In this document: positions 32,585 through 39,971 of the stretch, one piece after another
Position numbering within the stretch: position 1 is the first letter of the stretch
Layout of the letters: each line of letters opens with the position of its first letter
Source: an uncultured Clostridia bacterium
Lineage (GTDB): Bacteria > Bacillota > Clostridia > Christensenellales > Aristaeellaceae
NCBI GenBank assembly: GCA_934675735.1
Contig: CAKURR010000003.1
Location: 1 to 64,000, forward strand
DNA length: 64,000 nt
Direction of reading: 5' to 3'
The notes under the pieces: model-generated
The model's database searches: none
What the model was told of the DNA's origin: nothing
Seen by the model: only the letters and a program-made list of their open reading frames with translations
Position numbers and translations under genes: made by a program

Positions 32585-32803
32585 TTACGCTTTGATTTCG
32601 GAAACAGAAAAGACAAACGGGCGCGAAAAAGGCAGGCGGCTCTGCCGAACGACGATTTTGGAATCCGTCACGGCGACCGCGAGCTGAACGGGTTTTCCGC
32701 GCTTTTGGGCGACGAACAGCGAGGTCAGCCCATCCGTCGGCAGATGGCCGGCGGCTTCGGCGCGGGTGAGCAGGTCGAGCACCTGCTGACGAGTGAGTTT
32801 CAT
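32585..32803 (-). CDS. Hypothetical protein, 72 aa
   Basis: The start is the ATG at 32803 (MKLTRQQVLDLLTRAEAAGH), eight bases after AGGAGG; a longer frame upstream has no such site. The product has a helical N-terminus and a beta-rich C-terminal half (VQLAVAVTDSKIVVRQSRLPF). No Cys clusters or membrane segment. I do not recognise a family. It lies 26 bp upstream of the alcohol dehydrogenase on the same strand and may be co-transcribed with it. Confidence 0.6.
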   Translation of the reverse strand: MKLTRQQVLDLLTRAEAAGHLPTDGLTSLFVAQKRGKPVQLAVAVTDSKIVVRQSRLPFSRPFVFSVSEIKA

Positions 32804-32912
32804 AGACAACCTCCTAAGACCCATACACTGCAAACATTTCGATGGTTTTCCACGTTTTCCTGCCGAACGGGATTGATTTTTTTCGTCGATTCAAGTATGA
32901 TGGGGACGTTTG

Positions 32913-33177
32913 GAGACGATTGAGGCTCCGCCTCAAACTCCGGCAGGGAACTGGAACCTCACTCACTGATTCCCACACGGTGGGCGTTCGTTCTGTTCCT
33001 TGCACCCTCCCTTTTTTTTATCATGGATTGCGATGCAATCCATGATAAAGGAAAAGATTGTTCAAACCGCCGCAAAGCGAAGAAGGGAGTCTGATGAGGA
33101 TTGACAGCCTGCGCCCGCTGTGCGGGATTCAGCAGAGTATCAATCGTCCCTCAGGCGGGTTTGGGCGGCAGCCCAAA
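32913..33177. repeat. Composite palindromic element upstream of malic enzyme
   Basis: The left end is TTGAGGC-TCC-GCCTCAAACT. The interior has a CATGGATTGC/GCAATCCATG hairpin and a GCGCCCGCTGTGCGGGATTC piece shared with the 12212 and 34547 copies. The right end is CCTCAGGCGGGTTTGGGCGGCAGCCCAA, which stops next to the AAAGG ribosome site of the malic enzyme gene. The 390-bp gap 32804-33193 is mostly this element. Confidence 0.7.
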
Positions 33178-33193
33178 AGAAAGGATGCTTTTG

Positions 33194-34366
33194 ATGGATA
33201 TCAAGCAGGAAGCGCTGAAAAAGCACTACGAGTGGCAGGGCAAAATCGAAGTAACGCCGCGAACCCATGTCACCAACAGCGAAGAACTCTCCCTTGCGTA
33301 TACGCCGGGTGTGGCCGAGCCGTGCCTTGCGATTCGCGATGACTATGAAAAGAGCTATCTGCTCACGCGGCGGGCGAATATGGTCGCCGTGATTACGGAT
33401 GGCTCGGCCATCCTCGGTCTGGGCGACATCGGGCCGGAGGCGGGTATGCCCGTCATGGAGGGCAAGTGCGTGCTGTTCAAGGAGTTCGCGGGTGTGGATG
33501 CGTTCCCCATCTGCGTGCGCACAAAGGACGTGGACGAGCTGGTGCGCACGATTTACCTGATTTCCGGCAGCTTCGGCGGCATCAATCTGGAGGATATTGC
33601 CGCGCCGCGCTGCTTTGAGGTCGAGCGCAAGCTGAAGGAAATCTGCGACATCCCTGTGTTCCACGACGATCAGCACGGCACGGCCGTCGTCGTCGCGGCG
33701 GCGCTGCTCAACGCGCTGAAGGTCGTCGGCAAGACGATGGAAACGGCGAAGGTGGTCATCAACGGCGCGGGCAGCGCGGGCGTGGCCATCGGCAAGCACC
33801 TGATGAACCTGGGCGTGAAGGATTTGGTGATGGTGGACAGGTTCGGCATCATCTGCGAGGGCATGGAGGGATTGAACCCCGCGCACGAAGAGATGAGCCA
33901 TCAGACCAACCCGCGCCATATCACCGGCACGCTGGCCGACGCGATGCGCGGGGCGGATGTGTTCATCGGCGTGAGCGCCCCGGGCGTGGTGACGCGCGAG
34001 ATGGTCGCGAGCATGAACGCGGGCGCGTGCGTGTTCCCGATGGCGAACCCCGTGCCGGAAATCCATCCGGATGAGGCGCTGGCGGCGGGCGCGGTCGTCG
34101 TCGGCAGCGGCCGAAGCGACTATAAGAACCAGATTAACAACGTGCTCGCCTTCCCCGGCATTTTCCGCGGCGCGCTCGACTGCCGCGCTAAGGATATCAA
34201 CGAGGCGATGAAGGTTGCGGCCAGCTACGCGATTGCGGGCCTCGTCGCCGACGATGAGCTGAGCGCCGATTATATCATCCCCAAGGCGTTTGATAAGCGC
34301 GTCGGCCCGGCCGTCGCCGAAGCCGTGGCGAAGGCCGCGAGGGAAACGGGCGTGGCGCGGATTTGA
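33194..34366 (+). CDS. NAD(P)-dependent malic enzyme
   Basis: It interconverts malate with pyruvate and CO2. The ATG at 33194 (MDIKQEALKKHYEWQGKIEV) is ten bases after AAAGG; in-frame codons further up are repeat DNA. The 390 residues are the short bacterial form: SLAYTPGVAEPCLAI, the catalytic Lys region VMEGKCVLFKEFAGVD, PVFHDDQHGTAVV with metal ligands, the Rossmann motif GAGSAGVAIG and the second-half motif SDYKNQINNVLAFPG. With pckA and the fumarate-reductase-like protein it fits C4-acid metabolism. Confidence 0.96.
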   Translation: MDIKQEALKKHYEWQGKIEVTPRTHVTNSEELSLAYTPGVAEPCLAIRDDYEKSYLLTRRANMVAVITDGSAILGLGDIGPEAGMPVMEGKCVLFKEFAGVDAFPICVRTKDVDELVRTIYLISGSFGGINLEDIAAPRCFEVERKLKEICDIPVFHDDQHGTAVVVAAALLNALKVVGKTMETAKVVINGAGSAGVAIGKHLMNLGVKDLVMVDRFGIICEGMEGLNPAHEEMSHQTNPRHITGTLADAMRGADVFIGVSAPGVVTREMVASMNAGACVFPMANPVPEIHPDEALAAGAVVVGSGRSDYKNQINNVLAFPGIFRGALDCRAKDINEAMKVAASYAIAGLVADDELSADYIIPKAFDKRVGPAVAEAVAKAARETGVARI

Positions 34367-34435
34367 CGCGCGCCCGCGGCGGAAAAGCGAAAAACAGACG
34401 GAATTTGACCAACTTTGTTTTTTCTGCCGAAATCC

Positions 34436-34464
34436 TTGTAATTTCCGAAAAAACGGTGTACAAT
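34436..34464 (+). promoter_or_regulatory. Promoter of the CobW gene pair
   Basis: TTGTAA (34436-34441) and TACAAT (34459-34464) are 17 bp apart. The leader would be about 360 nt, most of it a composite palindromic element. I could not identify a Zur box. The stretch 34367-34435 holds nothing clear. Confidence 0.6.
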
Positions 34465-34546
34465 ATGCCTTTGGAATCGGGCAGACTGCGTAGATACGCC
34501 GCGTCGGTGTGAACGGATGCGCGTGAACAGATGCGGAATCTGTATA

Positions 34547-34805
34547 AGCGGACGCGCGGTGCGCGCCCCTACAACGCTGCTCGAATCTGCCAACAGGGAA
34601 AAAGTTCCATGCCCTATCTATCGCCGCCAAACGGCTTGCATGGCAAGCCGTTAAACGGGAGTTCCAAGAACCTCAGGTTCTTGGCAGAATTGAAGCCACG
34701 CGCCCGCTGTGCGGGATTCAGCGTGGTGGAGATTGGAAATCGCAAGGAGCCGAAGGCGACTATGCGAGTTTCCCGGGTTTGGGACAGCGTCCCAAACGTA
34801 ACCCC
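34547..34805. repeat. Composite palindromic element upstream of the CobW genes
   Basis: It starts with a GGACGCGCGGTGCGCGCCCC module. A CAAGAACCTCAGGTTCTTG hairpin follows at about 34659-34682. Then comes the block CCACGCGCCCGCTGTGCGGG...GCGACTATGCGAGTTTCC, the inverted copy of 12212-12350. It ends GGGTTTGGGACAGCGTCCC, AAACGTAACCCC. The ribosome site of the CobW gene is about 10 bp on. Confidence 0.8.
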
Positions 34806-34830
34806 ACAGACCCATAAGGAGATGCTTACC

Positions 34831-36099
34831 ATGACGAAAATTGATATTTTTTCCGGCTTCCTCGGCGCGGGCAAAACGACGCTGATTAAGAAGCTGCTTA
34901 AAGAGGCGCTTTCCGGCGAGAAGGTCGTCCTCATTGAAAACGAGTTCGGCGAAATCGGCATTGACGGCGGTTTCATGAAGGAAGCCGGCATTCAGGTCAC
35001 CGAGATGAACTCCGGCTGCATCTGCTGCTCGCTGGTGGGCGACTTCGGTAAGGCCCTCCGTCAGGTCATCGACCAGTATCACCCCGACCGCATCCTCATC
35101 GAGCCGAGCGGCGTCGGCAAGCTCTCCGACGTCATCCGCGCCGTCGAGGGCGTGGAGAAGGATATCCCCGAGGCCGAGATGGGCAGCTTTGTCACCGTCG
35201 CCGACGCGGGCAAGTGCCGCATGTATGTCAAGAACTTCGGCGAGTTCTTCCTCAACCAGATTGAGTACGCCGGTACCATCCTGCTCTCCCGCACGCAGGG
35301 CATGAGCCAGGAGAAGCTGGAGGCCGTCGTTGCGCTGCTGCGCGAGCACAATGCCAAGGCGCGCATCATCACCACCCCGTGGGATGATATCAGCGGCGAA
35401 ACCATCCTCGCGGCGATGCAGGATGACCACGACCTCGCGGCGGATATGCTGGCGACGGTGATGGCCGAGCATCACGATGACGATGACGATGACGAGTGCT
35501 GCCACCATCATCATCACCATGACCACGACGACGATGACGATGATGACGACGAGTGCTGCCACCATCATCATCACCATGACCACGACGACCATGATGAGGA
35601 TGAGCACGAGCATCATCACCATCATGACCATGACGACGACGATGATGACGATGACGACGAGCACGAGCATCACCACCATCATCATGACGACGATGACGAC
35701 GAGCACGAGCATCATCACGACCATGACCACGAGGATGGGGAGCACGAGCACCATCATCACTATGATGAGAACGGCGTGTGCAGCTGCGGCCATCATCATC
35801 ACCACCATCACGGCCACGACGCGGACGAGGTGTTCGTCTCTTGGGGCACCGAGACCGTGCGCAAGTTCGGCGAGGACGAGCTGGCCGCCATGCTCGCTCA
35901 GCTCGACGGCGGCGAATACGGCCTTGTGCTGCGCGCGAAGGGCATCATCCCCTGCACCGACGGCGGCTGGATCCACTTTGACTACACCCCGGGCGAGCAG
36001 AACATCCGCAAAGGCCCGGCGGATTACACCGGCCGCCTGTGCGTAATCGGCAGCAAGCTCGTTGACGAGAAGCTGGCGAAGCTGTTCGGCGTTGCCTGA
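34831..36099 (+). CDS. CobW/COG0523-family GTPase with a His/Asp-rich insert
   Basis: COG0523 GTPases are metallochaperones, often for zinc. The ATG at 34831 (MTKIDIFSGFLGAGKTTLIK) follows AAGGAGATG. The 422 residues have the P-loop GFLGAGKTT near 10, the metal-site CICC motif (NSGCICCSLVGDFG near 68) and the switch motif EPSGVGKL. Residues about 212-329 are almost only His, Asp and Glu with two ECC-HHHHHH blocks. A CobW C-terminal domain follows. The insert would bind many metal ions. A second CobW gene is 13 bp downstream. Confidence 0.9.
   Translation: MTKIDIFSGFLGAGKTTLIKKLLKEALSGEKVVLIENEFGEIGIDGGFMKEAGIQVTEMNSGCICCSLVGDFGKALRQVIDQYHPDRILIEPSGVGKLSDVIRAVEGVEKDIPEAEMGSFVTVADAGKCRMYVKNFGEFFLNQIEYAGTILLSRTQGMSQEKLEAVVALLREHNAKARIITTPWDDISGETILAAMQDDHDLAADMLATVMAEHHDDDDDDECCHHHHHHDHDDDDDDDDECCHHHHHHDHDDHDEDEHEHHHHHDHDDDDDDDDDEHEHHHHHHDDDDDEHEHHHDHDHEDGEHEHHHHYDENGVCSCGHHHHHHHGHDADEVFVSWGTETVRKFGEDELAAMLAQLDGGEYGLVLRAKGIIPCTDGGWIHFDYTPGEQNIRKGPADYTGRLCVIGSKLVDEKLAKLFGVA
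35466..35817 (+). repeat. Low-complexity His/Asp codon tract inside the CobW gene
   Basis: About 350 bp of CAY and GAY codons. A 57-bp direct repeat starts at 35494 and 35551, each copy coding ECC then six His then Asp-rich sequence. The tract ends with CSCGHHHHHHHGH. Such a tract is prone to slippage, so its length may vary between strains. Confidence 0.85.
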
Positions 36100-36112
36100 T
36101 CGGAGGGACGAA

Positions 36113-37057
36113 ATGGCCATTCCGGTTTATATGTTTGCCGGTTTCCTGGAAAGCGGCAAGACCTCCTTTATCGCCAGCGTTCTTCAAGACCCGGGTTTCA
36201 CGCGCGACGAAAGCACGCTGATTATCCAGTGCGAAGAGGGCGAGACGGAATACGAACCCGATATGCTCCAAAAGACGCACAGCGTCGTGGAGTGCATCGA
36301 GGATGAGGACGAATACAACGGCGATACGCTGCGCGCGTTTGTGCGCAAGCATCATCCCGACCGCGTGATTATCGAGATGAACGGCATGTGGGATTTGGAC
36401 GCGGCGATTGAGCGCACGCCCAAGGTGCTGGAAATCTATCAGATTATCACGACGGTGAACGCCGAAACCTTCGACCTGTACGCCAAGAACATGGGCCAGC
36501 GGATGCTTCAGCATATCACCGATGCGGACATGGTGGTTTTCAATCGCGCGACGGAGGAAACCCGCCAGCTCATCCGCGACCGCAATGTGCGCAGCATGAA
36601 CCCGCAGGCGTCGCTCTACTTTGAGAACGACGACGGCACCAGCGAGGATTACGGCGCGGGCATGCCGCCGCCCTACGATATGGACGCCCCGATTGTCGAG
36701 ATTGAGGATTATCAGTTCGGCATCTTCTATCTGGATGCGTCCGAAAATCCGGAGAATTACGACGGCAAGACCGTGCGGTTCAAGGGCTATATCTACCGCG
36801 GCCGCAACATCGGCAAGGACGAGTATGTGCCCGGCCGTATGGGCATGGTCTGCTGCGCGGAGGATGTGCGCTTTGTCGGCTTCATCGCCAAGGCGAACGG
36901 CCTGCCGATTCCCCAGCCCAAGACCTGGCAGATGATTACCGCCGAGGTGAAGGCCGAGGAGCGCACGCAGTATAAGGGCGTCGGCCCGGTGCTCTATGTC
37001 AAGGCGGTTGAGCCTTGCGAACCGCCGAAGGAAGAGGTCGTTACGTTTAACCAATAA
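36113..37057 (+). CDS. CobW-like GTPase with a C-terminal TIGR03943/YcgQ-like domain
   Basis: The ATG at 36113 (MAIPVYMFAGFLESGKTSFI) follows GGAGGGACGAA, 13 bp after the previous CobW gene. The 314 residues begin with a P-loop, GFLESGKTS. The usual CICC motif is absent; QCEEGETEYEPDM stands in that region. From about residue 195 the sequence (DGKTVRFKGYIYRGRNIG ... MGMVCCAEDVRFVGFIAK) resembles the C-terminal domain of TIGR03943/DUF1980 proteins such as YcgQ, which function with YcgR-type permeases in zinc stress. I infer a two-component metal-chaperone pair. Confidence 0.78.
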   Translation: MAIPVYMFAGFLESGKTSFIASVLQDPGFTRDESTLIIQCEEGETEYEPDMLQKTHSVVECIEDEDEYNGDTLRAFVRKHHPDRVIIEMNGMWDLDAAIERTPKVLEIYQIITTVNAETFDLYAKNMGQRMLQHITDADMVVFNRATEETRQLIRDRNVRSMNPQASLYFENDDGTSEDYGAGMPPPYDMDAPIVEIEDYQFGIFYLDASENPENYDGKTVRFKGYIYRGRNIGKDEYVPGRMGMVCCAEDVRFVGFIAKANGLPIPQPKTWQMITAEVKAEERTQYKGVGPVLYVKAVEPCEPPKEEVVTFNQ

Positions 37058-37090
37058 CAATTTCCCCTTTCCTTTTGAACGGGTTTATGC

Positions 37091-37096
37091 TATAAT
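37091..37096 (+). promoter_or_regulatory. -10 box for the FMN riboswitch transcript
   Basis: TATAAT at 37091-37096 lies seven bases before the aptamer. The -35 region (around 37068-37073, TTTCCT) is poor. Confidence 0.5.
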
Positions 37097-37102
37097 CGAT
37101 TC

Positions 37103-37215
37103 GTCTTCAGGGCGGGGCGAAATTCCCGACCGGCGGTAGAGTCCGCGACGGGCCAAACGGCTTGCGATTCGGCGAAATTCCGAAACCGACAGTTACAGTC
37201 TGGATGGAAGAAGAC
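37103..37215 (+). ncRNA. FMN riboswitch (RFN element)
   Basis: The RFN core is clear: GTCTTCAGGGCGGGGCGAAA, TTCCCGACCGGCGGTA, GAGTCCGCGA, GGCGAAATTCCGAAACCGAC, AGTTACAGTCTGGATGG, closing with GAAGAC that pairs with the 5' GTCTTC. It binds FMN and normally shuts off riboflavin synthesis or uptake genes. A terminator follows at 37240-37276. The first gene downstream is ecfA, not ribU or a rib gene. Confidence 0.95.
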
Positions 37216-37239
37216 GGCAAAGATTTTGCTATGCTTTCA

Positions 37240-37276
37240 CAGCGCCCAAGGACATGTGCTTTGGGCGCTGTTTTTT
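37240..37276 (+). terminator. Expression-platform terminator of the FMN riboswitch
   Basis: CAGCGCCCAAGGACA, loop, TGTGCTTTGGGCGCTG is followed by TTTTTT. It would stop transcription when FMN is bound, so ecfA-ecfA-ecfT expression should rise when FMN is scarce. Confidence 0.85.
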
Positions 37277-37305
37277 GCTTTGAAACAGAGGTAAGCGCAA
37301 ATTCA

Positions 37306-37462
37306 CGGACGCGCATGCGTGAAACGGGCGCGTTTTTCGCAGAAAAAGGACAGCGCCATGCGCGCCCCTGCATCCTTTTCGGATTGTGAAACAATCCGAT
37401 AGCGGGAGGTGCAGGAACCTCAGGTTCCTGCCGGGGATTGGGGCGGCGCCCTAAACGTAACC
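37306..37462. repeat. Composite palindromic element between riboswitch and ecfA
   Basis: It holds GGACGCGCATGCG, the GTGAAACGGGCGCG...GGACAGCGCC module also found at about 7880-7920, a CGGATTGTGAAACAATCCG hairpin, GCAGGAACC/GGTTCCTGC and GGGGCGGCGCCCTAAACGTAACC. It ends directly before the ecfA ribosome site. Confidence 0.78.
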
Positions 37463-37478
37463 TATGGAGGAAAAATCG

Positions 37479-38330
37479 GTGACAAATGTTGAGGAAAACC
37501 GCATCATCGCCGGCAATCTGTGCTACTGCTATCCGGAAGCGCAGAAAAACGCGGTGGACGATGTGAGCATGCGCGTCAAGAAGGGCGAGTTTCTGGCGAT
37601 TCTCGGCCATAACGGCAGCGGCAAATCGACGCTGGCCAAGCTCTTCAACGCGCTGTATGTGCCCGCAAGCGGCACGGTCTGGGTCTGCGGCATGGATACG
37701 AAGGACGACGACCTCGTTTTCGATATCCGCCAGCACGCGGGCATGGTCTTTCAGAACCCCGATAACCAGATTGTCGCGACGGTTGTGGAAGAGGACGTGG
37801 CTTTCGGCCTTGAAAACAACGGCGTGCCGCCCAAGGAAATCCGCGTGCGCATCGACGAGGCGCTCGAAGCCGTCGGCATGACCCAATACGCCAAAAAAGC
37901 GCCGCATATGCTCTCCGGCGGCCAGAAACAGCGCGTCGCCATCGCTGGCGTGCTGGCGATGAAGCCGGACGTCATCATTCTGGATGAATCGACGGCAATG
38001 CTCGACCCCAGCGGACGGCGCGAGGTGATGAACACCGTGCATCGGCTGAACAAGGAAGAGGGCATCAGCGTCGTGATTATCACGCACTACATGAGCGAGG
38101 CCGCGACCGCCGACTACATGATCGTGATGGACGACGGCAAAATCGCTCTGAGCGGCACGCCGCGCGAGGTCTTTACCAAGGTGGATAAGGTGCGCGCGCT
38201 GGGGCTTGACGTGCCGCCGATGACCGATCTGGCGCACAGCCTGAGGCAGGACGGCGTAGATGTGCGCGCGGATGTGCTGACCGTGGATGAGATGGTGGAG
38301 GAAGTATGTCGATTGTCATCGAACGTCTGA
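37479..38330 (+). CDS. ecfA1: Energy-coupling factor transporter ATPase EcfA1
   Basis: ECF transporters take up vitamins using a shared ATPase/EcfT module and swappable S-components. I choose GTG at 37479 (MTNVEENRIIAGNLCYCYPE) because GGAGG lies eight bases upstream; the ATG five codons earlier overlaps that ribosome site. The 283 residues have Walker A GHNGSGKST, QNPDNQIVATVVEEDVAF (the EcfA Q-loop), LSGGQKQRV and LDESTAMLDP, with Ser in place of the usual Pro after DE. An FMN riboswitch lies upstream. It overlaps ecfA2 by 25 bp. Confidence 0.95.
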   Translation: MTNVEENRIIAGNLCYCYPEAQKNAVDDVSMRVKKGEFLAILGHNGSGKSTLAKLFNALYVPASGTVWVCGMDTKDDDLVFDIRQHAGMVFQNPDNQIVATVVEEDVAFGLENNGVPPKEIRVRIDEALEAVGMTQYAKKAPHMLSGGQKQRVAIAGVLAMKPDVIILDESTAMLDPSGRREVMNTVHRLNKEEGISVVIITHYMSEAATADYMIVMDDGKIALSGTPREVFTKVDKVRALGLDVPPMTDLAHSLRQDGVDVRADVLTVDEMVEEVCRLSSNV

Positions 38331-39172
38331 ATTACGTATACATGCAGGGCGGGCCGTATGAGACGAAGGCGCTGGACGATGTGAGCCTGACGATTCGCGA
38401 CGGCGAGTTCATCGGCCTCATCGGCCACACCGGCAGCGGCAAATCGACGCTGGTGCAGCACCTGAACGGCCTGATTCTGCCCACGAGCGGCAAAATCACC
38501 GTGGACGGCATGGATTTGGCGGATAAAAACACCGACAAGCGCGCCATCCGCCGCCGCGTCGGCCTGGTTTTCCAGTATCCGGAAAACCAGCTGTTTGAAG
38601 AGACAGTCGCCAAGGATATCGCCTTCGGCCCGAAAAACCTCGGGCTGGACGACGCGGAAATCGACCGCCGCGTGCGCAACGCGATGCGCCGCGTCGCGCT
38701 GGATTACGACAAGCTCAGCCAGCGCTCGGTGTTTGAGCTTTCCGGCGGCCAGATGCGCCGCGTGGCGATTGCGGGCGTTTTGGCCATGGAACCGCAGACG
38801 CTGGTGCTCGACGAGCCGTGCGCGGGCCTTGACCCAAGGGGACGCGAGGAAATTCTGGGCCTGATCAGCGACCTGCACCGCGAATCCGGCGCAACCATCG
38901 TGATGGTCAGCCACTCGATGGACGACGTGGCGGCGCTGGCCGAGCGCGTCATCGTCATGAACCACGGCAAGGTTGCGATGGACGGCGTGCCGCGCGAGGT
39001 GTTTGCCCGCGGGGAAGAGCTGCGCGCCATCGGGCTGGATGTGCCGCAGGCCGTCGAGTTGGCGCAGAAGCTGCGCGAAAAGGGATTCGACGTGCCCGAA
39101 GGCATTTATAAAATCGAAGAAGTCCGCGCGGCGGTTGAAGCCATCGTGGGGAAGGGAGGCCGCCATGCTTAA
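38306..39172 (+). CDS. ecfA2: Energy-coupling factor transporter ATPase EcfA2
   Basis: Second ATPase of the ECF module. The 288 residues show Walker A GHTGSGKST, QYPENQLFEETVAKDIAF, signature LSGGQMRRV and Walker B LVLDEPCAGLDP. ATG at 38306 after GAGGAAGT. The gene starts inside ecfA1 and its stop overlaps the ecfT start by eight bases, so the three subunits are translationally coupled. Confidence 0.95.
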   Translation: MSIVIERLNYVYMQGGPYETKALDDVSLTIRDGEFIGLIGHTGSGKSTLVQHLNGLILPTSGKITVDGMDLADKNTDKRAIRRRVGLVFQYPENQLFEETVAKDIAFGPKNLGLDDAEIDRRVRNAMRRVALDYDKLSQRSVFELSGGQMRRVAIAGVLAMEPQTLVLDEPCAGLDPRGREEILGLISDLHRESGATIVMVSHSMDDVAALAERVIVMNHGKVAMDGVPREVFARGEELRAIGLDVPQAVELAQKLREKGFDVPEGIYKIEEVRAAVEAIVGKGGRHA

Positions 39173-39971
39173 CGATATCACGCTGGGCCAGTATTTCCCC
39201 GGCAATTCCCCGATTCATCGGATGGACCCGCGCATGAAGCTGATTCTGACGATTCTCTACATCGTCGGCGTGTTCATCGTGGCGAACCTGCCCGGCTACG
39301 CCATCGCGCTGGCGTTTCTCTACATCGTCGTGCGCATCTCCGGCATCAAGTTTTCGTATCTGGCCAAGGGAGTGAAGCCGCTTCGGTTCATCATCATCTT
39401 TACGTTCATCTTGAACCTGTTCTTCGTGCAGGGCGAAACGCCGCTGTTCACGCTGGGCTTTTTCACCCTGACGAAGGAAGCGCTGAATAACGCGATTTAT
39501 TTCGCGCTGCGTCTGATTTTTCTGGTGATGGGCACGTCGGTGCTGACGCTGACGACCAGCCCCGTGCAGCTGACGGACGGTTTGGAGCGCATCATGCACC
39601 CGCTGGAGAAGATTCACTTCCCCGCGCACGAGCTGGCGATGATGATGACCATCGCGCTGCGGTTCATCCCGACGCTGCTGGAAGAGACGGATAAGATTCA
39701 GAAGGCGCAGATGGCGCGCGGCGCGGATTTTGAAAGCGGCAACCTGATTGCCCGCGCCAAAGCGATGATTCCGCTGCTCGTGCCGCTGTTTGTCAGCTCC
39801 TTCCGCCGCGCCAACGAGCTGGCGATGGCGATGGAGGCGCGCTGCTACCGCGGGGGCGACAACCGCACCCGCCTGCGCGAGCTGAAATACACGAAGCTTG
39901 ACCTTTACGGCGCGCTGGCGATGGCGGCGTTCCTCGTCATCATCGTGGCGGAGGGCAAGCTGCTTGGATGA
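39165..39971 (+). CDS. ecfT: Energy-coupling factor transmembrane protein EcfT
   Basis: EcfT couples the ATPases to S-components. The ATG at 39165 (MLNDITLGQYFPGNSPIHRM) follows AAGGGAGG. The 268 residues have about five to six membrane helices and the two coupling-helix motifs read as AQMARGAD near 185 and MEARCYRGG near 225. No S-component gene is adjacent, so this is a group II (shared) type module. The next gene, truA, overlaps by eight bases. Confidence 0.95.
   Translation: MLNDITLGQYFPGNSPIHRMDPRMKLILTILYIVGVFIVANLPGYAIALAFLYIVVRISGIKFSYLAKGVKPLRFIIIFTFILNLFFVQGETPLFTLGFFTLTKEALNNAIYFALRLIFLVMGTSVLTLTTSPVQLTDGLERIMHPLEKIHFPAHELAMMMTIALRFIPTLLEETDKIQKAQMARGADFESGNLIARAKAMIPLLVPLFVSSFRRANELAMAMEARCYRGGDNRTRLRELKYTKLDLYGALAMAAFLVIIVAEGKLLG

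Noticed and set aside
35466..35817. CAT/GAT-rich tract as a CRISPR-like or tandem-repeat array
   Set aside because: It is in frame inside a CobW gene and codes a His/Asp-rich metal-binding domain; no spacer structure.
37162..37389. 75-codon frame over the FMN riboswitch
   Set aside because: It overlaps the aptamer and terminator, has no ribosome site and codes no known domain, so it is not the missing ribU.
37464..37478. ATG at 37464 as the ecfA1 start
   Set aside because: The GGAGG inside these codons is the ribosome site for the GTG at 37479, which starts a protein of normal length.
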